Shown here in pieces: positions 1 through 7,566 of a stretch of 11,561 nt of DNA. The translations under genes and the position numbers were made by a program. Position 1 is the first letter of the stretch. The number at the start of each line of letters is the position of its first letter. The stretch comes from CAYMEV01 sp964431655 [NCBI: uncultured bacterium] (lineage in GTDB: Bacteria; CAYMEV01), in contig CAYSKJ010000099.1 in assembly GCA_964431655.1 (NCBI GenBank), positions 1 through 11,561 of the forward strand, given 5' to 3'. A model generated the notes under the pieces. It saw nothing but the letters and a program-made list of their open reading frames with translations. It was not told where the DNA came from and made no database searches.

Positions 1-1
1 C

Positions 2-229
2 TATAAATCAGAAGATCTGGCGGCAGATATAATGAAAATGCCCCACCATTGCTCAAAAAAGGCTTTTTCAGAAGAGTTCGTCAGGGCTGTTGCGCCCCGG
101 GCGGTTATAATCAGTACAGGACCTTCAGAGTATAATTATCCCGATGAAGACTGCATAAACAGCATTGGCAGTTCAGTCCCCGTGGTACTGAGAACGGACA
201 AGGAAGGCAGTATCAGCCTTATCTGGTAG
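2..229 (+). CDS. ComEC-like metallo-beta-lactamase-fold protein, C-terminal end (partial)
   Basis: Only the last 75 codons are present; the frame is open to the left edge and ends at TAG 227-229. The visible part reads KMPHHCSKKAF, then a strand with VAPRAVIISTG, a YNYPDED segment and a final VVLRTDKEGSI. This order matches the end of the MBL-fold domain in ComEC/Rec2 and related stand-alone hydrolases, where HHGSK, a 'P-x-x-AIIS' strand and 'RTD-x-x-G-x-I' are conserved. In ComEC proteins this domain is the extracytoplasmic nuclease-like part of the DNA-uptake channel. Whether this gene is a full ComEC with membrane segments or a stand-alone hydrolase cannot be decided, because the upstream part is missing. 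One oddity is Cys in place of the usual Gly after the double His. No convincing terminator follows; a promoter for the next gene starts about 40 bases after the stop. Confidence 0.7.
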   Translation, partial: YKSEDLAADIMKMPHHCSKKAFSEEFVRAVAPRAVIISTGPSEYNYPDEDCINSIGSSVPVVLRTDKEGSISLIW

Positions 230-266
230 GGAAGCCACGTCCGATAATTAAAAACCTTTATTATTA

Positions 267-294
267 TTGACAATTTTATTCCATTAAATAAAAT
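267..294 (+). promoter_or_regulatory. Sigma70-like promoter of the ppiD operon
   Basis: TTGACA at 267-272 is a perfect -35 box. It is followed after 16 bases by TAAAAT (289-294), a five-of-six match to the -10 consensus. The surroundings are very AT-rich. Transcription would start near 300-302, giving a leader of about 70 bases before the ATG at 371. A perfect 10-base palindrome (CATAGCTATG, 297-306) lies exactly at the expected start site. The call rests on sequence match and position only. Confidence 0.75.
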
Positions 295-370
295 GTCATA
301 GCTATGTTGGCTACTACAGCAGAAAAATACAGGAAATACATAATAATCAATTTACCAGGAGATAAATAAA

Positions 371-2302
371 ATGCTAAAATCAATGAGATCAAACATAAAG
401 AAACTGCACTGGGTACTGTGGATAATCATACTGAGCTTTGTTCTTTGGGGTGTAGGCGGTATAAGCCAGCTGGGCGGTATTCCCAATGATGTAATAAAAT
501 CGGTGGAAGGCATTAATGTCAGTTATGCAGATTTCGAATATTCCTACAGGAGAATGGTCTCTTTTTATGCCCAGATGTACGGAGACCAGTTTTCGCCTGA
601 GATGGTCGAACAGCTTAACCTTAAACAGGCGGCTCTGAACAATGTTATTGAAGAAGCGGAGAAAGCAGCCCTTGCGAAAAGGGCCGGCTTCAGCGTCTCT
701 GATGAAGAACTCAGCAGGGCAATTATGGATATCCCCGAACTCCAGGATGGAGAAGGAAATTTTCTGGGGCGGGATATATATCTCCAGGTGCTGAAGATGA
801 ACAACCTTACTGTTTCTGAATTTGAAAGCGGAATAAAGAGGAGCCTTTTAACCGAGAAGCTCAACAATTATTTTCAGCACACCATAATACCTTCCCATGC
901 TGACAGCTACCAGAAATACATATTTGACAATACTACCAGGCAGTTTGCATATATTGATATAAACAGCAAGAATCTTGCAGAAAAGGTGGAATACACCGAA
1001 GAGGAGCTTCTGGAGTATTATGAAGCAAATAAGGCAAAATATGAACTGCAGGAGCAGAGGGTCATTGATTATATAGTCTTTGATCCAAAGACCTATGAGG
1101 CTGGCATAGTTAATGAAAAGGACCTGCTTAACGAGTACTACCTGAGCCACAAAGAGGAATTCAGGCAGGAGGACGAGGTTAAAGCCTCCCATATCCTGTT
1201 CAAGGTTGATCCTGAGGATCCTGAATCCCTGGCAGAGGCAAAGGACAAGGCTCTGATGATAAAAGACGAACTGGAAGGCGGAGCAGATTTCGGCCTGCTG
1301 GCAAGAATGTATTCCGATGATCCAGGGTCTAAAGAGAAATCCGGGGATCTTGGTTTTTTCGGAAGGGGTCAGATGGTAGGCCCATTTGAGGAAACAGCTT
1401 TTTCCATGGCTGTAGGGCAGATAAGTGAACCTGTTCAGACCCAGTTCGGCATTCATATCATCAAGGTAACGGACAGGAAGGAGGATAAAATATTATCCTT
1501 TGAAGAGGTAAAAGACAGGATAGATGCAAGGCTTAAGACTATCAAGGCTGACAGGCTGGCTCAGAAGGCAGCGGGGGATTTTATAAAGGACATCTATTCC
1601 AGGGAGGAATTGATAAAAAAAGCCGAGGAATCAGAGATAAGGCCGAAAACCACCAAACCCTTTTTCAACAGGCAGACCATACCTGACCTGGGATATGCCA
1701 AGGAGCTGGTGGAGAAGGCATTCCTGGCTTCTCTGGATATTGTATCGGAGCCCGTCAAGCTTAGGAATTCCTATTATGTATTTTCTGTAAAGGAGATTAT
1801 CCAGCCTTATATACCGGGCCTTGATCACGAAGAAACCAATAAGAGGGTTATTGCCGACTACAGGAATGAAAAGGCCAAAGAGCTGGCCCTTGCAAGGGCG
1901 CAGGAGGTAAAAGAACTGCTGGAGCAGGATGTTCCCCTTGAGCAGGTTAAAAACCTGTTCTCCGAGCTTGCCCTCGAGCAGAAGGAGACCGGAAAGCTTA
2001 CAGCGGGAGCAGGAGTGCCGGGACTGAACGACAGGGAAAAGATACTGGAGCTCTTCAGCATCCATGAGGGTGAGATATTCGGGCCTGTTCCCAGGGGTGA
2101 TACCGGGCAGTATACCCTTTACTATCTCGTTGACAGCTCTTTGCCCCAAGAGGACGGCTTTGAGGAAAAAAGGGAAGAACTTGATGATGCTCTTACAAGC
2201 TCAAGGGGTTTTCAGGTCTACCGAGCTTGGTTTGATACAGCCAGGAAAACATTGAAGGTTAAGACTAATAATGAATTATTAAGATATTTAATGGAGGGTT
2301 GA
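371..2302 (+). CDS. ppiD: PpiD-like membrane-anchored periplasmic parvulin/chaperone
   Basis: Peptidyl-prolyl isomerase and folding helper of the SurA/PpiD family, anchored in the inner membrane with its bulk in the periplasm. The N-terminus ([10 protein letters not shown], then a hydrophobic helix at about residues 12-31 ending LWGVGGI) is the uncleaved anchor typical of PpiD. Residues about 40-180 match the SurA N-terminal chaperone region. A parvulin domain follows at about 268-368, with ASHIL (His274), a [11 protein letters not shown] stretch, and FGIHIIKV (His362) at its end. The remaining 270 residues are charged and helical, with a degenerate second parvulin-like part (e.g. [17 protein letters not shown]). 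The length of 643 residues is close to the 623 of E. coli PpiD, so the gene looks complete. AGGAG at 357-361 sits 9 bases before the chosen ATG. It is the first gene of an operon, and its stop is one base before the next start. The family is clear; in vivo isomerase activity is inferred. Confidence 0.9.
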   Translation: MLKSMRSNIKKLHWVLWIIILSFVLWGVGGISQLGGIPNDVIKSVEGINVSYADFEYSYRRMVSFYAQMYGDQFSPEMVEQLNLKQAALNNVIEEAEKAALAKRAGFSVSDEELSRAIMDIPELQDGEGNFLGRDIYLQVLKMNNLTVSEFESGIKRSLLTEKLNNYFQHTIIPSHADSYQKYIFDNTTRQFAYIDINSKNLAEKVEYTEEELLEYYEANKAKYELQEQRVIDYIVFDPKTYEAGIVNEKDLLNEYYLSHKEEFRQEDEVKASHILFKVDPEDPESLAEAKDKALMIKDELEGGADFGLLARMYSDDPGSKEKSGDLGFFGRGQMVGPFEETAFSMAVGQISEPVQTQFGIHIIKVTDRKEDKILSFEEVKDRIDARLKTIKADRLAQKAAGDFIKDIYSREELIKKAEESEIRPKTTKPFFNRQTIPDLGYAKELVEKAFLASLDIVSEPVKLRNSYYVFSVKEIIQPYIPGLDHEETNKRVIADYRNEKAKELALARAQEVKELLEQDVPLEQVKNLFSELALEQKETGKLTAGAGVPGLNDREKILELFSIHEGEIFGPVPRGDTGQYTLYYLVDSSLPQEDGFEEKREELDDALTSSRGFQVYRAWFDTARKTLKVKTNNELLRYLMEG

Positions 2303-2303
2303 G

Positions 2304-4082
2304 ATGCATACTATTACCAATGCCTTTCTGGAAACCTGCGAGAAACGCGGGGACAAGTACGGACTGAGCTGGAAAGAGGATGGAAAGCCTTATCAGAGCA
2401 TAACCTGGGGAAAAGTCTATGAAATGGTGACTGACTTTGTCAACGGTCTGAAAAAGCTGGGATTTGAAAAGGACTCCCGTATAGCCATACTGGAAAAAAA
2501 CAGCCCCCAGTGGCTGATTACTGATGTGAGTTCACAGTTTCTTTCAGGCATCAATGTTCCCATTTATAATTCATCCACTCCCAAACAGATAGAATTCCTT
2601 CTGAACCACTCGGAATGTTCTTTCATTGTTATCGGAGAGAAGTTCCAGTATTCCAAACTAGAGGAGATACGCACATCTCTGAATAAAGAAATTACGGCGA
2701 TTGTTGTTGACACCAGAGGGATGGAAGGAGGCGATTACCTGAGTTTTGAGGATGTCATGAAGCTTGGCAGGGAAAACCCCTCAGTCAGGCTGGAGGACCT
2801 GGACAAGAATGTTGGGGAAGATGATATAATCAGTTTCGTCTATACTTCAGGCACAACGGGAAACCAGAAAGGGGTAATGCTGAGTCACAAGAACTTCTTC
2901 TGCAATATCAACGGGCTTAAAGACCTTTATCCCATTACAAAAGACGATGTAATCCTGTCCTTTCTGCCTCTTTCCCATGTTCTTGAGAGGCTCGCATCCC
3001 ATTTCCACGAGATATATCTGGGAAGCCATATAATGTATGCAGAATCCATAGAAAAGGTATCGGAGAATCTCCTGGAGGCGAAACCGACTATTATGATAAG
3101 TGTGCCCCGCCTTTACGAGCAGATTCTGAAAAAGATAAGAAATACAGTAAGAAAATCCCCTCCCCTGAAGCAGAAAATATTCCATATCACAACCAGGGCA
3201 GCCATAAAGAAGGTTTATTGCGATCTGGAAAATAAAAAGGTCCCGTTTATGACAGCCCAGCTGGCAAAACTGGCGGATAAGCTTGTATTCAAAGCCATAA
3301 GGGAAAAGGTCGGAGGAAGGCTGAAATTCTTTGTATCAGGCGGTGCCCCACTTTCTGTGGAGGCAATTGAGTTTTTCTTTGCTGCGGGCCTTATTATATA
3401 CGAGGGATACGGACTTACTGAAACATCCCCCGTAATCTCATCAAACCGGCCGGGTCGTGTTAAGTTCGGCAGTGTAGGGCTTCCCATACCAAAAATTGAG
3501 GTCAAGATTGCTGATGATGGAGAGATACTTGTAAAGGGAGACCTGGTAATGAAGGGCTATTACAAGAATGAAGAAGAGACGAGGGAGGTCTTTGACGATG
3601 AAGGCTGGTTCAAAACCGGCGATATCGGCTTTATAGACCGAAATGGATTTATCACCATCACGGACAGGAAAAAGAACATAATAGTTATGTCCAACGGCAA
3701 GAATGTAGCGCCATCTCCTATAGAAAACCAGATCCTGAGTCTTTCGTACCTCTCCCAGGTTATAGTGCTGGGAGATAATGAAAAATTCCTGGCAGCCCTG
3801 ATTGTTCCCGATAAGGATGCATTCAGTAATATTGTTTCAGAAAGGCTCGGCATAAGTCTTCCCTATGAAGAGATGCTAAAGAATGACAAAGTCATAAGGA
3901 TGGTAAAGGAAGACATTGATGGACAGATGAAGGATTTTGCCTTCTTTGAAAGGATAAAGAAGATTTCTCTGCTTCCGAAGGAATGGACTGAGGAGTCCGG
4001 CGAACTGACTCCTACCAAAAAGGTAAAGCGAAGGATTATAGAAGCTAATAATAAAGCCCTTATTAAAAAGCTCTTCTCCTGA
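2304..4082 (+). CDS. fadD: Long-chain acyl-CoA synthetase (AMP-forming, FAA1/FadD class)
   Basis: Activates fatty acids with ATP and CoA to acyl-CoA through an acyl-adenylate. The ANL-superfamily motifs appear in order: the P-loop-like YTSGTTGNQKG at residues 180-190, FFVSGGAPLS in the middle, YGLTETSP at 369-376, TGD at 438-440, the hinge DRKKNIIVMSNGKNVAP, and a C-terminal TPTKKVKR stretch where the catalytic lysine of the family lies. The N-terminal YNSSTPKQIEFLLNHSE and the LPLSHVLER segment are characteristic of the bacterial FAA1-like long-chain class rather than acetyl-CoA synthetases. The 592 residues suit that class and no motif is missing. The ribosome-binding site GGAGGG (2293-2298) lies inside the end of the ppiD reading frame and the two genes are separated by one base, so translation is probably coupled. 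The product could feed phospholipid synthesis or beta-oxidation; no other lipid gene is in the window. Exact chain-length preference is unknown. Confidence 0.9.
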   Translation: MHTITNAFLETCEKRGDKYGLSWKEDGKPYQSITWGKVYEMVTDFVNGLKKLGFEKDSRIAILEKNSPQWLITDVSSQFLSGINVPIYNSSTPKQIEFLLNHSECSFIVIGEKFQYSKLEEIRTSLNKEITAIVVDTRGMEGGDYLSFEDVMKLGRENPSVRLEDLDKNVGEDDIISFVYTSGTTGNQKGVMLSHKNFFCNINGLKDLYPITKDDVILSFLPLSHVLERLASHFHEIYLGSHIMYAESIEKVSENLLEAKPTIMISVPRLYEQILKKIRNTVRKSPPLKQKIFHITTRAAIKKVYCDLENKKVPFMTAQLAKLADKLVFKAIREKVGGRLKFFVSGGAPLSVEAIEFFFAAGLIIYEGYGLTETSPVISSNRPGRVKFGSVGLPIPKIEVKIADDGEILVKGDLVMKGYYKNEEETREVFDDEGWFKTGDIGFIDRNGFITITDRKKNIIVMSNGKNVAPSPIENQILSLSYLSQVIVLGDNEKFLAALIVPDKDAFSNIVSERLGISLPYEEMLKNDKVIRMVKEDIDGQMKDFAFFERIKKISLLPKEWTEESGELTPTKKVKRRIIEANNKALIKKLFS

Positions 4083-4086
4083 TAAT

Positions 4087-5121
4087 ATGGATAAGACTCT
4101 TGCCATACTGCTACCTCTTAAAAAGGGGGTAGTGGGAGGTGCGGAGTTTTTTGCCGATGATTTGAAGGGTGAACTGGAAAAAAGAGGCATATATTCAGAG
4201 ATCATTAATCTGCCCTTTCTTTCCGATACCAGGGAGAATCTTATAAAGAGCATCCTGTCGGCACAGGCCATAGACCTTTCCAAATATTACGGAATTGTCT
4301 GCACCAAGTTTCCGGGCTACCTTGCCGAACACCCCAATATTTACCTTTATCTCATCCATCAGCACAGAGAGCTTTATGAGTTTTTTGGTACCAGGTTCTC
4401 AATGTATTCTCACAATGCCAGGGATGATTCTTTGAGGGAAATAATCCATGGGATGGAGAAAAGAAGGCTTCTTGAGATAAATAGCAAAAAAACCATTTCA
4501 AAAACCGTATCTGCAAGGCTTGAAAGGTATTTTGGAATCAGTACCGGCCATATATATATACCCTCCCCACACCGCAATTCATACCGGGAGGGGAAATATG
4601 GGGATTATATTCTTTTTGTCGGCAGGCTTGAAGAGGACAAAAGACCCCATCTTTTTATTGAATGCCTTAAGCATCTGACTTCCTCCATAAAAGGAATCAT
4701 GGTGGGAAAGGGAAGCCTTGAAAAAGCATTGCTCAGGATGGCAGAAGCCATGGGTATTAAAGACAGACTTACATTAATGAGCCGGATCAGCACAGATGAA
4801 CTTGCAGGACTTTACAGCAACTGCCTTTGCGTTGTCTTCTGTCCTTTTGATGAGGACTACGGATTTGTCACCCATGAGGCATTTCTTTCCTGCAAGCCTG
4901 TCATTACCGTAAATGACAGCGGAGGGGTTCTCGAGTTTGTGGAAGACGGGGTTAACGGATTTGTATGTGATGAAGATCCAAAACAGATGGCCTGCATGAT
5001 AGAAATCCTTAATCAGGATAAAGCAAAAGCCAGGGAGATGGGTATTGCAGGGAGAGATCGGGTAGGTTCTATCTCCTATGACGGACTTATTGATGATATC
5101 TGTTCTTCGCTGGGTCTTTAG
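4087..5121 (+). CDS. GT4-type (group 1) glycosyltransferase
   Basis: A GT-B fold retaining glycosyltransferase of the GT4 type, expected to be cytoplasmic and to transfer a sugar from a nucleotide-sugar donor. The N-terminal domain opens with LAILLPLKKGVVGGAEFFADDL, the 'GGAE' loop that begins most GT4 proteins. The C-terminal domain begins near YILFVGRLEEDKRPHLFIE and contains MVGKGSLE, a DRLTLMSRIS-D-E segment and the donor-binding E-x7-E motif EDYGFVTHE (Glu256 and Glu264), followed by KPVITVNDSGG and VEDGVNGFV. The 344 residues are a little short of many GT4 enzymes, but both domains are present. The start follows the previous stop by four bases and has no recognisable purine-rich ribosome-binding site, so translation probably depends on ribosomes finishing the acyl-CoA synthetase gene. 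Acceptor and sugar are unknown; a surface glycan or glycolipid is a reasonable guess given the neighbours. A TATATATATA run (4551-4560) lies inside the gene but is short. Confidence 0.85.
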   Translation: MDKTLAILLPLKKGVVGGAEFFADDLKGELEKRGIYSEIINLPFLSDTRENLIKSILSAQAIDLSKYYGIVCTKFPGYLAEHPNIYLYLIHQHRELYEFFGTRFSMYSHNARDDSLREIIHGMEKRRLLEINSKKTISKTVSARLERYFGISTGHIYIPSPHRNSYREGKYGDYILFVGRLEEDKRPHLFIECLKHLTSSIKGIMVGKGSLEKALLRMAEAMGIKDRLTLMSRISTDELAGLYSNCLCVVFCPFDEDYGFVTHEAFLSCKPVITVNDSGGVLEFVEDGVNGFVCDEDPKQMACMIEILNQDKAKAREMGIAGRDRVGSISYDGLIDDICSSLGL

Positions 5122-5161
5122 GCTAAATAATCAGCCAAAATCTTCTTGAATATTTTTTTTT
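5121..5161 (+). terminator. Possible weak terminator after the glycosyltransferase gene
   Basis: The stop codon is followed by a short GGCT/AGCC inverted repeat (5121-5124 with 5133-5136, 8-base loop). Next comes an AT-rich imperfect hairpin (AAAAT 5137-5141 pairing with ATTTT 5152-5156, with TT/AA inside) and a nine-T tract at 5153-5161. The GC-containing stem is only 4 bp and sits 16 bases before the T-tract, so termination, if any, is probably partial. Confidence 0.3.
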
Positions 5162-5172
5162 ATCCTTTAGTT

Positions 5173-5195
5173 TATAATTATCAGCACTATATAAA
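5173..5195 (+). promoter_or_regulatory. Possible weak promoter upstream of the pyrK-like gene
   Basis: TATAAT at 5173-5178 is a perfect -10 box, and TATAAA lies at 5190-5195. Neither has a good -35 at normal spacing; the nearest TTGAAT (5146-5151) is 21 bases before the first. The 97-base AT-rich gap before the next gene is the widest break between 371 and 11007, which makes a second transcription start here plausible. The -35 weakness keeps confidence low. Confidence 0.35.
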
Positions 5196-5218
5196 ATATT
5201 TTACCTGGAGAGACCCGG

Positions 5219-5989
5219 ATGATACACAACTATAATTATGTAAGGATAAAACAGAAAATTCAGAGAACTGACGATGTAATATCCCTTATTCTCGAGAAAC
5301 CCGATGATTTTTATTATCACCCCGGTCAGTTTATAATGCTCTGGGTCCCTGAAGTGAATGAAAAGCCCTTTGCAGTTTCAGATATTACTCAGGACAGTAT
5401 TGAGATAACCATCAGGGCTATAGGGGAGTTCACGCTTAAGGTTTCAGAGCTCCGGGAGGGGGAAGGGGCAGGAATACGAGGGCCTTTCGGCAGGGGTTTT
5501 GAGCTTGTATCAAGGAATGACAGTGTAATTGTTGCTGGAGGGGTCGGCATAGCCTGCATGAGCCTTCTTGCTTTGAACAATCCCGCCATACCCCTTTTAT
5601 ACGGATCAAGGAGCAGAAGCGATATCATATTTCCCCGGAGGTTTCAGAACTGCATATATGCCACTGATGACGGTTCTTTGGGTGAAAAGGGTTTTATAAC
5701 AGATATATTCAGGGAGTATGCAGGCAATAACAGATTGAAGTTTGTATATGCATGCGGTCCCGAAAAGATGCTGCTGGTATTGCTTGATATCTGCAGGAAG
5801 CTGGATATAAAGCTCTATGCCTCTTTGGAGAGATATATGAAATGCGGTGTGGGTATATGCGGGCAGTGTGCTATCGATGACAGGATAACCTGCATTGATG
5901 GTCCCGTCTTTGATGATATTTCACTGTCGAACCTCAGGGAGTTTGGAAAATACAAGTATAATAAGTCAGGGCAGAGAGAAGAGATATAG
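5219..5989 (+). CDS. pyrK: PyrK-like dihydroorotate dehydrogenase electron-transfer subunit (FAD/NAD, 2Fe-2S)
   Basis: A ferredoxin-NADP-reductase-fold protein that passes electrons between NAD(H) and a partner dehydrogenase. Residues 1-95 form the FAD-binding barrel, with HPGQF at 34-38 and KPFAVSD at 49-55 in the position of the usual R-P-x-S flavin motif. The nucleotide-binding domain begins at VAGGVGIA (GGVGIA 107-112) and includes YACGPEKML. The C-terminal iron-sulfur motif is Cys209-x4-Cys214-x2-Cys217-x7-Cys225, followed by DGPVFD, which is the PyrK signature. In PyrK the partner is the catalytic subunit PyrD, and the pair makes orotate for pyrimidine synthesis. No pyrD is adjacent here; the neighbours are tldD/tldE. 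GGAG at 5207-5210 supports the start, eight bases upstream. The 256-residue length is normal. It could instead be a related electron-transfer subunit serving another oxidoreductase; the fold is much surer than the partner. Confidence 0.8.
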   Translation: MIHNYNYVRIKQKIQRTDDVISLILEKPDDFYYHPGQFIMLWVPEVNEKPFAVSDITQDSIEITIRAIGEFTLKVSELREGEGAGIRGPFGRGFELVSRNDSVIVAGGVGIACMSLLALNNPAIPLLYGSRSRSDIIFPRRFQNCIYATDDGSLGEKGFITDIFREYAGNNRLKFVYACGPEKMLLVLLDICRKLDIKLYASLERYMKCGVGICGQCAIDDRITCIDGPVFDDISLSNLREFGKYKYNKSGQREEI

Positions 5990-6024
5990 GTACCCTGTCC
6001 TGATAATTTTTAAAAAACCTTAAA

Positions 6025-6030
6025 AGGGGA
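6025..6030 (+). promoter_or_regulatory. Ribosome-binding site deciding the tldD start
   Basis: AGGGGA at 6025-6030 lies six bases before ATG 6037, a good distance. The alternative in-frame ATG at 6055 has only a weak ACAGG just before it. Both starts keep the twin-arginine motif, so the export prediction does not depend on the choice. Confidence 0.65.
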
Positions 6031-6036
6031 TGCAAA

Positions 6037-6147
6037 ATGGATCTTTTTTACAGGATGAACAGAAGATCATTTATAAAATCTGCGGGAAAGGTAATAGGGG
6101 TTTCTCTTACTCTTCCAGCCATATCCGGGCTGGGCAGAGTTTTTGCT
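6037..6147 (+). other. Tat (twin-arginine) signal peptide of TldD, residues 1-37
   Basis: The n-region is MDLFYRMNRRSFIK with Arg-Arg-Ser-Phe-Ile-Lys, close to the S/T-R-R-x-F-L-K consensus with Asn in the first place. The h-region (VIGVSLTLPAISGLG) is only moderately hydrophobic, as Tat signals are. RVFA before FEN gives a plausible signal peptidase I site after Ala37. A folded zinc protein is a typical Tat cargo. No Tat machinery genes are in the window. Confidence 0.8.
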
Positions 6148-7554
6148 TTTGAGAACAGGGATAACCCCGAATATTATGATTTTGCCAGCGAGGCTATAAG
6201 GCAGGCTCTCGAAAAAGGAATGGACTATTGTGATTTCTTTTATGAGAATGTCGTTGACCGCAGTATTACCATGGAAAATGGCGTCGTGAGCGATATTGAC
6301 TATGGAGCTGACTCAGGTATAGGAATCAGGACAAGAAAGAATGACTCCGTAGGTTATGCTTATTCTCAGTCGCTACGAAAGGATGATATCTTCAGCACGG
6401 TTAACAGGGCTTGCCAGATAGCGGAACTGAAGCCAAAAAAGAAAGAGCCCGTCGAACTTAAGGTCCTGCCCGACCGGGGGGTAATCCCTGTTAAAACAGA
6501 CCTGGCCGACCTCGGGCTGGAGAAAAGGATAGAGCAGATGCAAAAAGCCCATGAAGAGGCAAAGAAGGTTTCAGACCTCATTCAATACATAAAAGTGGAT
6601 TACATTGAATCCCTCAGGAGGATAATTGTTGCAAACTCCAATGGAGTAATAGCTTCCGATTACCAGCCCAGAGTATTTTTCATTGTTCATTGCCTGGGCA
6701 TCAAGGAAGGCAAAAGGCATATGGGAAGGAAGAGGATAAGCTATACTTCAGGTTATGAAATGTTTGAGGACGGTTTTCCTGCAGAAGCAGGAAAAGCAGC
6801 TGCCATGGAAGTATTAAATATGATTGATGCGGTTGATGCCCCGGCCGGTGCCATACCTGTTGTTATTGCCAATGGCTGGGGAGGGGTTATTGTCCACGAG
6901 GCTGTTGGGCATGGTCTGGAAGGGGATGCAGTAGTGGGCGGATCTTCTTTCTACAAGGGTATGACAGGCAGACAGGTCGCCTCAGAGCATGTTTTCATGG
7001 CTGACAGCGGGAATATAAAGAGATTCAGGGGTTCCTACAATTATGATGATGAGGGCTCTCCCTCAAAAGAGAATATTCTTATAGCGGAGGGAAATCTAAT
7101 AAGATATATAACGGACATTGATTCTTCCGCCAAGCTGAAAATGGAGAACTCCGGAAACGCGAGGAGGCAGTCCTTCAGGTTTCCGCCCATGGTCAGGATG
7201 AGCAATACCTTCCTTATGCCGGGAAAAACGCCGGCAAAGGATATAATAGAAGATACAAAATATGCCCTTTATGCTGTCGAATTTGGAGGCGGTTCTGTTG
7301 ATATTGTAACAGGTAACTATACCTTCACCGTAAGGGAAGGATACCTTATTGAAGACGGCAGGATTACAAAGCCGGTGAAGGGAGCCACTTTAATCGGCAG
7401 GGGGCCTGACAGCCTGAAAAAGGTGGATGCCGTGGCTTCCGACCTGGATTTTGCTCCCGGCATTTGCGGTAAAGGAGGGCAGTGGGTTCCTGTCAATGTA
7501 GGACAGCCCACCATAAGGGTGTCAGAGATGACCGTAGGCGGCATCAGCTCATAA
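6037..7554 (+). CDS. tldD: TldD-family zinc metalloprotease with twin-arginine export signal
   Basis: Catalytic subunit of the TldD/TldE heterodimeric metalloprotease, which in E. coli cleaves unfolded peptides and takes part in microcin B17 maturation and CcdA antitoxin turnover. The zinc motif HEAVGHGLEGD is intact (His287, Glu288, His292). The likely third ligand, Cys477, is in GICGKGGQ, followed by the family ending VPVNVGQPTIRVSEMTVGG. Typical blocks such as GSVDIVTGNYTF and KGATLIGRGPDSL are also present. Unusually, an N-terminal extension carries NRRSFIK (Arg9-Arg10), a weakly hydrophobic stretch (about 20-33) and a VFA site (after Ala37), which is a textbook Tat signal peptide. Well-studied TldD proteins are cytoplasmic and have no such signal. 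Without the signal the mature part is about 468 residues, the normal family size. The gene starts 47 bases after pyrK and is followed after 12 bases by its partner gene. Family assignment is very sure; periplasmic location is inferred. Confidence 0.93.
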   Translation: MDLFYRMNRRSFIKSAGKVIGVSLTLPAISGLGRVFAFENRDNPEYYDFASEAIRQALEKGMDYCDFFYENVVDRSITMENGVVSDIDYGADSGIGIRTRKNDSVGYAYSQSLRKDDIFSTVNRACQIAELKPKKKEPVELKVLPDRGVIPVKTDLADLGLEKRIEQMQKAHEEAKKVSDLIQYIKVDYIESLRRIIVANSNGVIASDYQPRVFFIVHCLGIKEGKRHMGRKRISYTSGYEMFEDGFPAEAGKAAAMEVLNMIDAVDAPAGAIPVVIANGWGGVIVHEAVGHGLEGDAVVGGSSFYKGMTGRQVASEHVFMADSGNIKRFRGSYNYDDEGSPSKENILIAEGNLIRYITDIDSSAKLKMENSGNARRQSFRFPPMVRMSNTFLMPGKTPAKDIIEDTKYALYAVEFGGGSVDIVTGNYTFTVREGYLIEDGRITKPVKGATLIGRGPDSLKKVDAVASDLDFAPGICGKGGQWVPVNVGQPTIRVSEMTVGGISS

Positions 7555-7566
7555 AGGAGAGGGAAA

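Noticed and set aside
204-220. AAGGC/GCCTT hairpin at the end of the first gene as a terminator
   Set aside because: Five-base stem inside coding sequence with no T-tract after it.
848-1456. Long antisense open frame (202 codons) opposite ppiD
   Set aside because: It lies wholly inside a well-supported gene, has no recognisable domain, an odd composition and no ribosome-binding site that I can see; it is a shadow frame.
1631-2149. Antisense open frame (172 codons) opposite the end of ppiD
   Set aside because: Same reasons: full overlap with a clear gene and no protein-like motifs.
2064-2255. Second + strand frame inside ppiD, possible frameshifted product
   Set aside because: The main frame continues without interruption to the conserved end, so there is no need for a frameshift.
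4550-4560. Alternating AT run inside the glycosyltransferase gene as a phase-variation site
   Set aside because: Only five dinucleotide units, encoding an ordinary HIYIP stretch; too short for efficient slippage.
5967-5997. CAGGG/CCCTG inverted repeat at the end of the pyrK-like gene as a terminator
   Set aside because: Five-base stem with a 21-base loop, and only five Ts about ten bases downstream; more likely chance.
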